Origin: Flavobacteriales bacterium | GTDB lineage: Bacteria; Bacteroidota; Bacteroidia; Flavobacteriales_F; PHOS-HE28 | Assembly (NCBI GenBank): GCA_016702645.1 | Contig: JADJDP010000017.1 | Coordinates: forward strand, 1 to 64,000 | Direction: 5' to 3' | DNA: 64,000 nt | Part shown: positions 1-8,431 of the stretch, piece after piece | How positions within the stretch are numbered: position 1 is the stretch's first letter | Layout of the letters: every line of letters starts with the position of its first letter | Translations under genes and position numbers: made by a program | Notes under the pieces: generated by a model | Seen by the model: only the letters and a program-made list of their open reading frames with translations | What the model was told of the DNA's origin: nothing | Databases searched by the model: none

Positions 1-1375
1 CGCAGCCGCACCGCTGTTCCGGTGCGGTCACCGTGATTCCCTACCACCGGTGAAACTGTAGGCGTTCGTCCCTGTCTCTTCCCTATCACGCGCACGCGCA
101 TGGCCCCTTCGCCAGCATGACAAGGGCCGCCGCTGCATCGCCAGTGTGCCGCCATCGCAAACCACGTACACTTTGCCATCCCGAACGCGCGCGGATGGGC
201 TCCGCCCGAACTCCGGCCGGTCGTCGTCCGGGCGCAGATGGGAAGTGCGCCATTGGCATCGTGGGGCGGGTGGTGTGCCGTGACGCCGCGTAATGCTCGG
301 AGCTTGCGGATCGGTAAGAAGGTGTAGCCATCCGGCGGTGGCGAAGCACTGCGTACGGACATGCCCTGCACCACGCGGAACGGTTCCTTCGAAATGGTGG
401 CGAGAACACCAATTCGGCCATGCCCAGTTCGCGACCTCCCGCATCACGCAGATCGAAGCACCAGGTTGCGGGCCTTCCCGTCGCCGGAGTTCCTTGAGCA
501 TATCCCCAAGAAAACGTTCCACACTTTGGCCGGAGTTTTCGATGGCATCGCCCATCCAGCGTACGCATGGTGACCCAGAGGGTCGCTGTCTCCGCATCCC
601 GCACGGAGCTCCAAGGAACAACACCTCAGTGACCGGCTTTCGCGACCGCTCGTCTCCTCGCCGGTGATCGCGAAAATCTCCACGAGGCATCGCCGCCGGT
701 CAGGAGTTCCAAGTCCATCCGGAAGCTGGATGAATAACCAAAGGCGCGCAAGAGCAACCAGGGGAAGTCGCGTTCCACGAGCTTCCAGCGAAGGCCTTCG
801 TTCGCCCCGTCGGCACAAACGAACTCCCTCGCGCTCCGGGATCTATGGGTGAAGGAATTCCGGTGATGGCATTGATGCGACTGCCCACCGCCAGGCTCCG
901 GAAACCCTTCAACTCCTCGTCCACGAAGGTTCGCCGTCGATGACAACGCACCCTCAATGGTAGCACGGCCGTGGTGTTCATCAAAGCTCCGGTAGGTGGG
1001 CAGGTCGAGCTCGGGGAACAGATTGGCGTCACCAATGCGCCGGAAAGCTGAGCAACAACATGGCTTGGAACTCATCCGTGCGGATGGGCACACGAATAGA
1101 GTCCAGACCGCATCGAAGAGAGGCGGTCGGAGTTCAGCGCGTGGTATAGCGATACGGGTCAGGATGCGCTTGATGGACCAAGCCACGCAACACTTCAGGT
1201 CCTCGATGCAATTTCTCAGGGTGATGGCCAGGCCGCAAAGCGTGGCTGCGCAAGGCCCCAAAGCAGGCGCTGCACAAAGGAATTCAGCGAGCAGGAACCT
1301 CTTCGTCGACCGGGCGACGAAACTACTGCCATCCCATGGCGGCTTCTCCAACCGAGGACCGCTACCAACACGTAA
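1..1375 (-). pseudogene. S41-family peptidase, shattered and partial
   Basis: No frame is open through this region, but pieces in different minus-strand frames spell an S41 (tail-specific/C-terminal processing type) peptidase in correct order: LVHQAHPDPYRYT near 1180-1143, WKLVERDFPWLLLRAFGYS near 780-730, SVERFLGDMLKELRR near 530-485, LRDAGGRELGMAELV near 450-405, GKVYVVCDGGT near 183-150 and EETGTNAYSFTGG near 83-45. In the family these correspond to the N-terminal helical cap, the LrDNgGG segment, the region of the catalytic Ser (normally GGxTxSA) and the IGeEtGG segment. The expected serine cannot be read because a frameshift falls there. At least six shifts lie within 1.3 kb, far denser than elsewhere in the window. 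The C-terminus runs off the left edge. It is either a true pseudogene or low-quality sequence at a contig end; the family call rests on motif order only. Confidence 0.55.
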
Positions 1376-1379
1376 AAAG

Positions 1380-1413
1380 CAAACGGCCCCTCCCACGAAT
1401 GGAAGGGCCGTTG
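1380..1413 (-). terminator. Rho-independent terminator of pckA
   Basis: AACGGCCCCTCC pairs with GGAAGGGCCGTT around a short loop. Read on the minus strand the hairpin is followed by TTTGCTTTTT, and it lies about 20 bases after the pckA stop codon. Confidence 0.8.
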
Positions 1414-1429
1414 TTACTGAGGTGTACTT

Positions 1430-2812
1430 CTATGTCTTCACGGCTGTCCTCGGCGCTGCTGCAAGCGGCCCGGCACTGGCTCCGTCCTTGTACTTGGCAA
1501 GGGTGAAACGCAACTTCATCCGTTCACCTGTGCCATAAGCACCACCGCTCCATCCGGTGTTCACCAGCCAGATGTGCCCGTCATGCTCCTTCATCTTCTC
1601 ACCCAGCATATCGGCGTATTTGGCCGGGTGCAAGGGCAGGAACGCTTTTCCAAAGCAGGCAGAGAAAGTGCTCTGCGGCTCGGTCACTCCAGCTTCGGTG
1701 CCGGCCACTTTTGCCGTGTACCCACTGATGAAATGGTACATCGCCTGACCCGGAGTCAACTTGCTGATCGGTGGTAAAACACCGTAGGCATCATCAGGTG
1801 AGGAAGAAGATGTTCTTCGGATGTCCACCACGCTGGGCTTTGCCACGTTGGCGATGTGCTCGATGGGATAGCTCACCCGGGTGTTCTCGGTCTTGCTCTT
1901 GTCGGCGAAGTCCACCTTGGTGGTGCCTTCCTCGAAAACGATGTTCTCCAGGATCGCACCGAACTTGATGGCATCCCAGATCTGCGGCTCCTTCTCTTGG
2001 GTGAGGTCGATGCACTTTGCATAGCAACCGCCTTCGAAATTGAAGACGCCCTTGTCGCTCCAGCCATGCTCATCATCACCGATCAGGCGACGGTCCGGGT
2101 CCGCACTGAGGGTGGTCTTTCCCGTGCCGCTCAGTCCGAAGAACACTGCGGTATCACCGTTCGCACCGATGTTGGCGCTGCAGTGCATGCTCAACACCCC
2201 GCGTTCTTGCGGGAGCACGTAGTTCAACACGGTGAAGATCCCTTTCTTGATCTCGCCGGTGTAGCCCGTGCCGCCGATGAGGATCATCTTGCGGTGAAGT
2301 CGATGGCGGCGAAATTGTGCTGGCGGGTGCCGTCCTTGGTCGCATCAGCGTGGAAGCCTGGAGCGCAGATGATATGCCACTCGGCCTCGAAGGATTCCAG
2401 TTCAGCCATTGTGGGGCGCAGGAACATGTTGCCAGCGAACATGGCGCTGTAAGGTACTCGGCCACACCGGATGTTCATCCGGTAGGTGGGGGTCGGCACA
2501 GGCATAAGCGTCCTTCACATACACCTCGCGGCCCATGAGGTAGGCAACCATCTTGTCGTGCAGGCGATCGAACTTCTCGGTGGTCATGGGGATGTTCACA
2601 TCACCCCACCAAACGGTGCCTTCGGTCTTGGCGTCCTTCACGGTGAACTTGTCCTGGGCTGCGGCCGGTGAACTCACCGGTGTCGATGGCCAGTGCACCG
2701 CTGTCGGCGAAGACACCTTGTCCGTTCACGATGGCGTGCTCGACCGACCTGCTGGGCTCCAGGTTCCAGTAGGCATCGCCCACTTTGGATAACCCGATCT
2801 TCGAGAGGTCCG
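1430..2812 (-). CDS. pckA: ATP-dependent phosphoenolpyruvate carboxykinase, frameshifted
   Basis: Catalyses oxaloacetate + ATP to PEP + CO2 + ADP, the first committed step of gluconeogenesis, in the cytoplasm. Recognised by the start-proximal DLSKIGLSKVGDAYWNL, the substrate/metal-site segment MILIGGTGYTGEIKKG, HCSANIG, the kinase-1a P-loop GLSGTGKTTLSADP, and the C-terminal NTGWSGGAYGTG. Reading must change frame near 2665, 2475 and 2287 to stay in the protein. A further pair of compensating indels near 1800-1820 turns the expected PKNIFFLT segment into a run of serines. No start codon is present: the first codons run straight into the DUF423 gene without a stop, so 100 or more bases appear lost between the two genes. 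Joined, the protein would be nearly full length (about 530 residues in the family). Terminated by the hairpin at 1380-1413. Confidence 0.9.
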
Positions 2813-3130
2813 CGTACCAATGATGGCCGTTGCTTCTCCAAGGCCGCTCAACTCCCTTGTGCTCAACAAGTAAAGTGAGCCACTGAAGAGCACTACGCCG
2901 AGAAAAAAGAACCAGGAAATGCGCCTTGAAGCGCCGTCGGAAATGCGGTTCCCAAGAGCCGCCAAAAGGAGCAATCCGAGGCCATGATAGAACTGGTACT
3001 CCACCCCTGTTTTCCACTGGCCCAAGTGCTCCGGTGAGAGCCGTTCCTTCAATGCATGCGCGCCAAAAGCGCCGAGCACGACCGCTACCAGGAGGATGCC
3101 CGCCCCCCACGCAATGATCCTTCGTTCCAT
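2813..3130 (-). pseudogene. DUF423 small membrane protein, 3' truncated
   Basis: Starts MERRIIAWGAG and shows the hydrophobic family pattern with GAFGAHALK near residue 20, followed by EYQFYHGLGLL, which is diagnostic of DUF423 (YgdD/YwdK-type four-helix inner-membrane proteins of unknown function). About 105 residues fit the family, up to ATAIIG. The usual last helix, normally introduced by IGPVTPxGG, is missing and the frame continues into the N-terminus of PEPCK. Family members are about 125-130 residues long, so roughly 20-25 residues plus the intergenic region have been deleted. Function of the family is unknown. The truncation is probably an assembly deletion, but a real fusion cannot be excluded from sequence alone. 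Confidence 0.8.
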
Positions 3131-3152
3131 GGAGCAAATGTCCGCAGTAGAA

Positions 3153-3185
3153 AAGAAAGAAGCCCCCGGTTTCCCGGAGGCTTCC
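3153..3185 (-). terminator. Terminator after T9SS protein gene (copy 1 of a repeated terminator)
   Basis: GAAGCCCCCGG and CCGGAGGCTTC form an 11-bp stem with one mismatch. On the minus strand it is followed by TTTCTTTTC. These 33 bases recur identically at 4858-4890. Confidence 0.8.
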
Positions 3186-3208
3186 CTTGTCTTCGAACGG
3201 CATACATC

Positions 3209-4723
3209 TCACTGCTGCACCACCACCCGCAGGCTCACCGCACGAGTACCCCACTGCAAACGGCACTGGTACAAGCCTGCCGCTTCGCCTTCCAACTCCA
3301 CCCGATGCACCTGGCTCCACGCCGGAATGCGCTCGCGCTGTACTAGGCGCCCGTTCAGATCGCGTACCTCCAACTCGCCAACACCGGGCTGCTCTGGATA
3401 GCTCAGCACAAATGCTCCACTGCTGGGGTTGGGATAGGCTTGCACGGCTTCCTGTAGCATGCTCTCATTCAAACCGTTGGTAATACCCAAGCTATCACAC
3501 ACGCTGCCATCTATTGGCCCCAAGTGGTAGTTGGGGTGGTTTGGCAACGAGTTGCTGAAATACCGTGGCAACGCAATGCCGTGCTGCTCCATGTTGCAGG
3601 CAAGGCCAGGTTCATCGGGGTCATGGATCACATGCAGCTTATCGGTTCCGTTGCCCGTACTGATGTAGATCTTCCCATCCTGGGCAAGTTGAGCGATGTC
3701 GAACAGGGTAGCAAACGGAGGGAAAGGCGAATAGGTACTATCCCAATGTGCGATCTGCACCATGGATGCTGCAAGATCCGCTGCTTGGGTGTCGAATTGA
3801 TACACATCGTAGATCGATGAGACATAGACAAAGCGGCTATTAGGTGAGAAGGCAGCACCGATCCCTCCGTCGTAATCCGAAATTGGTGCGTAGATGGGGT
3901 CAAAGAACTGACCGCTGCAGCGGTCGAATTGGAAAATGTCGAGATCTTCCCCGGCCTCGCCCCAGTAGTAGGCGAATTTGCTGCCGTCCGGGGAGAAGCA
4001 AACCTGGCCAGCATCCGCATGTCGAATAGCCCCGATGGACTGTGTACCATCTATGCTCACACCGGTTGGTGTCACCAACAACCGATAGTACATGTCTGTG
4101 TCGATCTTGTGGCAAAAGACCCACCAATCGCGTCCGTTTGCATGTCGTACCGCAGTTAGTCTGCCTGTGTTCAGACTATCCACTAGGATGGGTACGTTCT
4201 TCGAAACCACGGCGCCTAGTCCCCCATCCAAGGTCATATCGATCGTTGTGAGAAATAGCTGCTCCGCATAGAGGCCGACCATGTCATGGATGGTCATGTG
4301 GAACAACAAGTAGGTACTGGCATTTTCGGGGTAAGGAAGAATGAGCGTCCCTTGCGGCATAGCGATTCCCTCTGGATACATGTCAACGTAGGAACCAGGG
4401 TTCAAACCACTTCCATTGAGCATCGTGTCGCCCAAGGCATTTGCCACGAACGTTCCGTTGGTGCTAAAAAGCAGACTACCACTAGCATCAGTGATGTTAG
4501 CAGAAGTCCTTCGGTAGCCAATAGCCCGTGACACGGTGATGATCACCATGCTTCCATTCCTGAAATCCAGATCAACACCGCCGAAAGGCGGAGGACCATC
4601 ACTATCAAAGCCACCTAACCACAAATTGTTCAGCCCTTGAGCTGTTGCTCCGAAAGGGCCTTGTAGTAATAAGACCACAAGCGCCGAATGAAGGACCTTG
4701 CGAGAGTTCATGCGGCGCTTCAT
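3209..4723 (-). CDS. Secreted beta-propeller-like protein with T9SS type A sorting domain
   Basis: About 504 residues if started at MKRRMNSRKV (4723); a start at 4711 is equally possible, while the longer opening at 4750 lacks a good signal peptide context. A signal peptide ending near FGATAQ is followed by several short repeats with the flavour of a propeller (ICFSPDGSKFAYYW, GAAFSPNSRFVYVSS, QDGKIYIS), as seen in PD40/WD40-like folds. The last 75 residues begin AYPNPSSGAFVLS and contain LEVRDLNGRLVQ, the Por secretion-system (T9SS type A) C-terminal sorting signal, so the protein should be exported and anchored or released at the cell surface. No catalytic motif was seen. Monocistronic: it has its own terminator downstream and another upstream at 4858. 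Confidence 0.85.
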   Translation of the reverse strand: MKRRMNSRKVLHSALVVLLLQGPFGATAQGLNNLWLGGFDSDGPPPFGGVDLDFRNGSMVIITVSRAIGYRRTSANITDASGSLLFSTNGTFVANALGDTMLNGSGLNPGSYVDMYPEGIAMPQGTLILPYPENASTYLLFHMTIHDMVGLYAEQLFLTTIDMTLDGGLGAVVSKNVPILVDSLNTGRLTAVRHANGRDWWVFCHKIDTDMYYRLLVTPTGVSIDGTQSIGAIRHADAGQVCFSPDGSKFAYYWGEAGEDLDIFQFDRCSGQFFDPIYAPISDYDGGIGAAFSPNSRFVYVSSIYDVYQFDTQAADLAASMVQIAHWDSTYSPFPPFATLFDIAQLAQDGKIYISTGNGTDKLHVIHDPDEPGLACNMEQHGIALPRYFSNSLPNHPNYHLGPIDGSVCDSLGITNGLNESMLQEAVQAYPNPSSGAFVLSYPEQPGVGELEVRDLNGRLVQRERIPAWSQVHRVELEGEAAGLYQCRLQWGTRAVSLRVVVQQ

Positions 4724-4857
4724 CGACACAGGGACACCAAGCCCATGCAAAACATTGGCGGTCGGGCAGAACGAACCTAGGCATGCTGGCGTGGTATTCC
4801 AAACCTCAGCAAATACTAACTCCTCGCAATTGCAAGGCGCTGGCGGTGGAGCCGCAT

Positions 4858-4890
4858 AAGAAAGAAGCCCCCGGTTTCCCGGAGGCTTCC
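4858..4890 (-). terminator. Terminator after LPP20-like lipoprotein gene (copy 2)
   Basis: Identical over 33 bases to 3153-3185, same orientation; stem GAAGCCCCCGG/CCGGAGGCTTC followed on the minus strand by a T-rich stretch. Confidence 0.8.
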
Positions 4891-4909
4891 AATGTCTTCT
4901 TGTTCCCGA

Positions 4910-5515
4910 CTACTGCTTGCCCAACTTCTCCATTTCCTTCTCGAAGGTCTCCTTGAACTTCTCGTAGTCGTAGTCCACCCGCAGGCGTTCATCGCTGGTG
5001 AGGCGTTCGTTGTAGGCGGAGAGGAGTTCCTGGGCGCTGAGCTCGATGGCCACGTAGCACTTGTAGTTACCGGTGCTGTTCACCTTCATCATCTTCTCGC
5101 AGATGGTCTTGGTGCCGGTAAGCTGTTGGTCCACCACTTCGCGGGCCAGTGCTTCGTAACGTTCGCCGATCTCTTCGCGGTTCTGCATCTCGCGGCTGTT
5201 GACGTAGTTGTCCACAACGGCTTTCACCTTGGTGTTGATGGCGGCGGCCAGGTCAGCCCGGGCGTTGCTCATTGCTTTTTTCTTGGCGGTCGCCTGATCC
5301 ATGCTCTCACCAAGTGCGTTGGCGCGGAACACCTTGTTGTCGGTGAAGAACTCGGGACCCGAGCACATCACTTTCACTTCGGTTTCACCATCGGGCGGAT
5401 TGGCCTTGGCGGCTTCAGCAGCTTTCTTCTTGCTCTTGCAGGCGACAAGGGCGCCCGAAAGCATCAGGGCCGTCATCACCACGGTCAGCGTACGAGTTGC
5501 GGTCATGGTTTTCAT
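4910..5515 (-). CDS. LPP20-type outer-membrane lipoprotein (short paralogue)
   Basis: About 201 residues from MKTMTATRT. A signal peptide with lipobox LSGALVAC predicts a lipid-anchored protein, followed by a Lys/Ala-rich linker. The body (ANALGESMDQATAKKKAMSNA, then RADLAAAINTKVKAVVDNY, and later YKCYVAIELSAQELL) matches the layout of the LPP20/FlgP lipoprotein fold: a region of Ala-rich helix followed by 'cYVaie' strand. A start at 5599 would put extra sequence before the signal peptide, so 5515 is preferred. It is the last gene of the lipoprotein cluster but has its own likely promoter (TAAGTTTG at 5604-5597) and terminator. Function is unknown; see the CsgG-like gene at 7011. Confidence 0.75.
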   Translation of the reverse strand: MKTMTATRTLTVVMTALMLSGALVACKSKKKAAEAAKANPPDGETEVKVMCSGPEFFTDNKVFRANALGESMDQATAKKKAMSNARADLAAAINTKVKAVVDNYVNSREMQNREEIGERYEALAREVVDQQLTGTKTICEKMMKVNSTGNYKCYVAIELSAQELLSAYNERLTSDERLRVDYDYEKFKETFEKEMEKLGKQ

Positions 5516-5596
5516 TGTTCTGCGCCGTAGCCCGGCGTGTGCGTTTGTTGGAGAGTAGGTTGGTATCTCTTGTGGGTCGATTTGCGAAGCGCGTGC

Positions 5597-5604
5597 CAAA
5601 CTTA
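5597..5604 (-). promoter_or_regulatory. Candidate -7 promoter element (TAAGTTTG)
   Basis: Exact match to the Bacteroidota consensus TAnnTTTG, 82 bases before the start codon of the lipoprotein at 4910-5515, in the gap after the preceding gene. Confidence 0.5.
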
Positions 5605-5622
5605 GTCTTCCCCCGGTAACCC

Positions 5623-7014
5623 TTACTGCAGCGCGCCCATCATGGCGGGAACCAGGTCTTTGCGCAGATCCTGCCCTACCTTTTTGTAGGCATCGACCCC
5701 GGCCTTCTCGTAGTTGAGCTGCACGCCCTTCACCCCTTGCTTCGCTCCTTCGTGCACCACCTCCTGGGTCTTGCGGTCGCGGAAACTGTAGGTCACATCC
5801 AGGAAGGCGGTGAAGAAGCCGTTCGATTCACCTCCCTGGCGGGTGGATGCGTTCAATTGCAGGAGCAGGTCGGCCTCGGACTCGCGGTCCACGAAACGGA
5901 AGCCCTTGCGAGTAAGCTCTTCGCGAACGATGATGGCAACTCCTGCATCGCTCACGGGTTGGCCAAGGTTCGTTTCCTGCGAACGCATATGCACGCGTGG
6001 CATGCGCACATCGATGGGGACGTGTACTTCGGGAACGGTCAAGCTCATGACGAGCGCCTTCACCAAGGCGGGCTCCGTTTCCTTGCTCACCAGGCCGTCC
6101 ATGTCCAATTTCACAAGCACCTCGTTGGTCGGGGCTTCGGTGTCGATCCGCTGTATGGTCGTGCGCACACGGCCCTCGGCATCGGTGTTCTTCAGTTCGG
6201 TGACCTTGCCACCCAAGCCAAGATAGGCGATATGCACTGGCAACTGCACCAGATCGCGCGTTACAGCACCTTCAGCGAAAACGGCCGAGATCAACAGTTC
6301 GCGCTTGAAGTGGTTGGCATAGTTCATCTCGCAGCGTTCCGGGAGCACGCTGAACCGAACACCACCGGTGAGCTTCTGCAGGTCGTTGTAGATCTCGTTC
6401 ACCAAAGGAACTTGCGCGCCGTTGAAGTCCACCACATCGTTCTCTCCCCAATACTCCTTCATGGCGATCAGCGCGCGCAGGTCCTGATCAACGGCACTCT
6501 TCAGATCACCAGCGGCGATGCTGGTGCGTGAACGCATGTGCAGGTCCAAGGCATTGGCGATGGCCTTGGCCTTGCGCTCCGCCTTGATGCGTGCGTGCTC
6601 TGCCTTGGACAGGCGATAATAGGTCCAGTACTCCGTGCCGTTCTCCCACGTGTCCACCAACTCGAAGCCTTCGATCAATTCGCTCGTGCTGGTCTTGATC
6701 GTGCTGGTGAAGGACTCGTCGAATTGCGTCTTGCGATCGAGGGTGTAGAGCAGGCTGTTGCCCTCCACGGTCACGCTGATCTCACTGGCCAGATCGTTCA
6801 GCGCGTTCTTCTTGGCGGTCTCCTGGTGGTCCGAACGGCCTTTGCTCGCAAGACCCACTCCGATGTAGAAGCCGCTGCTAGCTGGACGGGAACGTACCCA
6901 TTCCGGGCGCTCTGCCTCCGTGTTCACGGTGGTTTCTTCGGGCAACTTCGTCTGCTGCCTGCCTTTGCACGCGAGCAGCGCACACAGGGAAAGGACGATC
7001 AGGGAACGGTTCAT
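5623..7014 (-). CDS. LPP20-type lipoprotein with C-terminal extension
   Basis: 463 residues. MNRSLIVLSLCALLAC is a lipoprotein signal with the acylated Cys at residue 16. The next 150 residues carry the LPP20 pattern (RPEWVRSRP, FYIGVGLA, then ETAKKNALNDLASEISVTVEG, shortened here to its key positions, and YWTYYRLSKAEH). The long C-terminal half contains VREELTRKGFRFVDRESEAD followed by beta-rich sequence, reminiscent of small OM-assembly lipoprotein folds; this part I do not recognise firmly. Its ATG overlaps the stop of the upstream CsgG-like gene (ATGA), so the two are translationally coupled. Because that upstream gene is frameshifted, the raw sequence reads through from it into this one as a single frame; the fusion is an artefact of the indel. 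Confidence 0.75.
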   Translation of the reverse strand: MNRSLIVLSLCALLACKGRQQTKLPEETTVNTEAERPEWVRSRPASSGFYIGVGLASKGRSDHQETAKKNALNDLASEISVTVEGNSLLYTLDRKTQFDESFTSTIKTSTSELIEGFELVDTWENGTEYWTYYRLSKAEHARIKAERKAKAIANALDLHMRSRTSIAAGDLKSAVDQDLRALIAMKEYWGENDVVDFNGAQVPLVNEIYNDLQKLTGGVRFSVLPERCEMNYANHFKRELLISAVFAEGAVTRDLVQLPVHIAYLGLGGKVTELKNTDAEGRVRTTIQRIDTEAPTNEVLVKLDMDGLVSKETEPALVKALVMSLTVPEVHVPIDVRMPRVHMRSQETNLGQPVSDAGVAIIVREELTRKGFRFVDRESEADLLLQLNASTRQGGESNGFFTAFLDVTYSFRDRKTQEVVHEGAKQGVKGVQLNYEKAGVDAYKKVGQDLRKDLVPAMMGALQ

Positions 7015-8388
7015 GGGAGCTTGCTGCTCAGCTCCTGTTGCACGGCCTGTGCCATGTTGGTGCTCGCTGTGCGAACAGCCTCCTGGCTCAGGGTGGCCAC
7101 GGACTTGATCGCGCGTGGTGCAGTGAGCAAGCCGCGCAGATCCCGCTTCGCACGCTCGGTCCGGATCCACCACGCCATTGCGCGCAGGGAACAGCGCATC
7201 ACGATTGCCTTGGTAGTCGGCGTAGTACATGTGATCCTCCTCTTGACGATCGACCACCTTGCTCACCAGCACTTCACCCGTTTCCAACGAGACCAGCCTG
7301 TAGTTGAACGACAGGTAAACCTTGTTCTCTTGCAGGTATTCGCTGTAGCGTACCGCTTTGTACTTGGTCACGAAGTACTTCTCGCCGGTTTCCTTGTTCA
7401 GCTGCTCAACGCGGTAGGATTCGAACCCATCGCGCGTACTACGGCGCAACTCACCCGGCTCTTCGCGATAGTCGACCAGCGTGCCCATCAACACGGCTTG
7501 CGCTCCCATCAAGTTGCCCACGCGCACGGCGGTCTGTTCATCCACCACGCCACTCAGGCTGAGGCGCTGCTCGGCAAGGATCCGTTCCAGGTTCTCACGG
7601 TCCACAACCTTCAAGAAAGGGTCGTTCGTTTCGGTGAGCGCCGTCATGGAGTAGGCCTGCACTTTGGCGGCCACCTCCGTCCGTTTGGAAGCGGATGTGA
7701 ACGGCAGCACGGCGATCGTGAACTGGCCCTTCGTAAGGCATTCTTGGCGCAGCGCGGAAGCATCCTTGTAGGAGGCGTCCTTGGCCACCACATTGTTGAA
7801 CGAGGTGTAGGCTTTGCGATAGGCACCAGCAGCCAGGTCCGCTTTGCCTGCGCGGTAGAGCGGCTCCAGATAGGCGATGGCCTGCAGGCTGTTGGCGTCC
7901 TTGTAGTTGGGCTCCAAGCGGGCGATCTTGGCGAAAACAACTTCGGCAGACTTGAAGTCCTGTTTCTCCATGAGCGCCTGGCCTTCGTTGTAGAGTTCGA
8001 CCAGGTGTTCTCCTTTCACGCGTTCGAAGTCGGTCTTGTAGTGGTCCGGGATGTCCAGCACCACGCCCAACCTACCAATGCGTTCCTGGTAGGACTTGGC
8101 ATCCAGGTACGCAGCCACTGCTTCACCCTTCGCACTACCCATGGCCATGCCTTTGAAGAACGTCGAGAGCTTGTCCTCGAGCACCATCTGACCGGTCTTC
8201 TTCAGGCCGATCTTGGCATCCACGTTCTTCAGGTTGCGCTGGGCAGCCTGCTCGTACATCCCTGCCGCTTCCGCATAGAGCCCGGCCATGTCGAGCTTTT
8301 CGCCCTTCTTGGCAAAGGACTTCGAACCACTGCAGCCGATGAAGGCGGCGGCGATGGGAAGCAAGGCGATGTAGGCAAGGCGTGACAT
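7011..8388 (-). CDS. CsgG-like TPR lipoprotein, frameshifted
   Basis: Starts MSRLAYIALLPI with lipobox IAAAFIGC. Residues 30-220 are helical, TPR-like (LYAEAAGMYEQAAQRN, DFKSAEVVFAKIARLEP). From about residue 225 a CsgG/curli-secretion-type domain follows: FTIAVLPFTS, then VVDRENLERILAEQRLSLSG and VRVGNLMGAQAVLMGTLVDY. In CsgG family proteins this domain assembles into an outer-membrane or periplasmic oligomer. A one-base shift near 7158 disrupts the tail; joined to the second frame the protein ends QQELSSKLP with its stop overlapping the next ATG. Neighbours are a DUF4476 protein upstream and two LPP20-type lipoproteins downstream, suggesting one envelope complex. Substrate unknown; true curli genes (CsgA/B/E/F) are absent here. 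Confidence 0.8.
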
Positions 8389-8431
8389 GGGGGTGATGGT
8401 ACGGTTGCGAATGTGGCGGCAGCAGGCAGGT

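Noticed and set aside
6538..8385. 615-codon open frame on the plus strand opposite the CsgG-like and LPP20 genes
   Set aside because: It mirrors well-recognised minus-strand genes with lipoprotein signals and domains; its translation has no recognisable motif and is His/Leu/Val-rich, typical of an antisense shadow at high GC.
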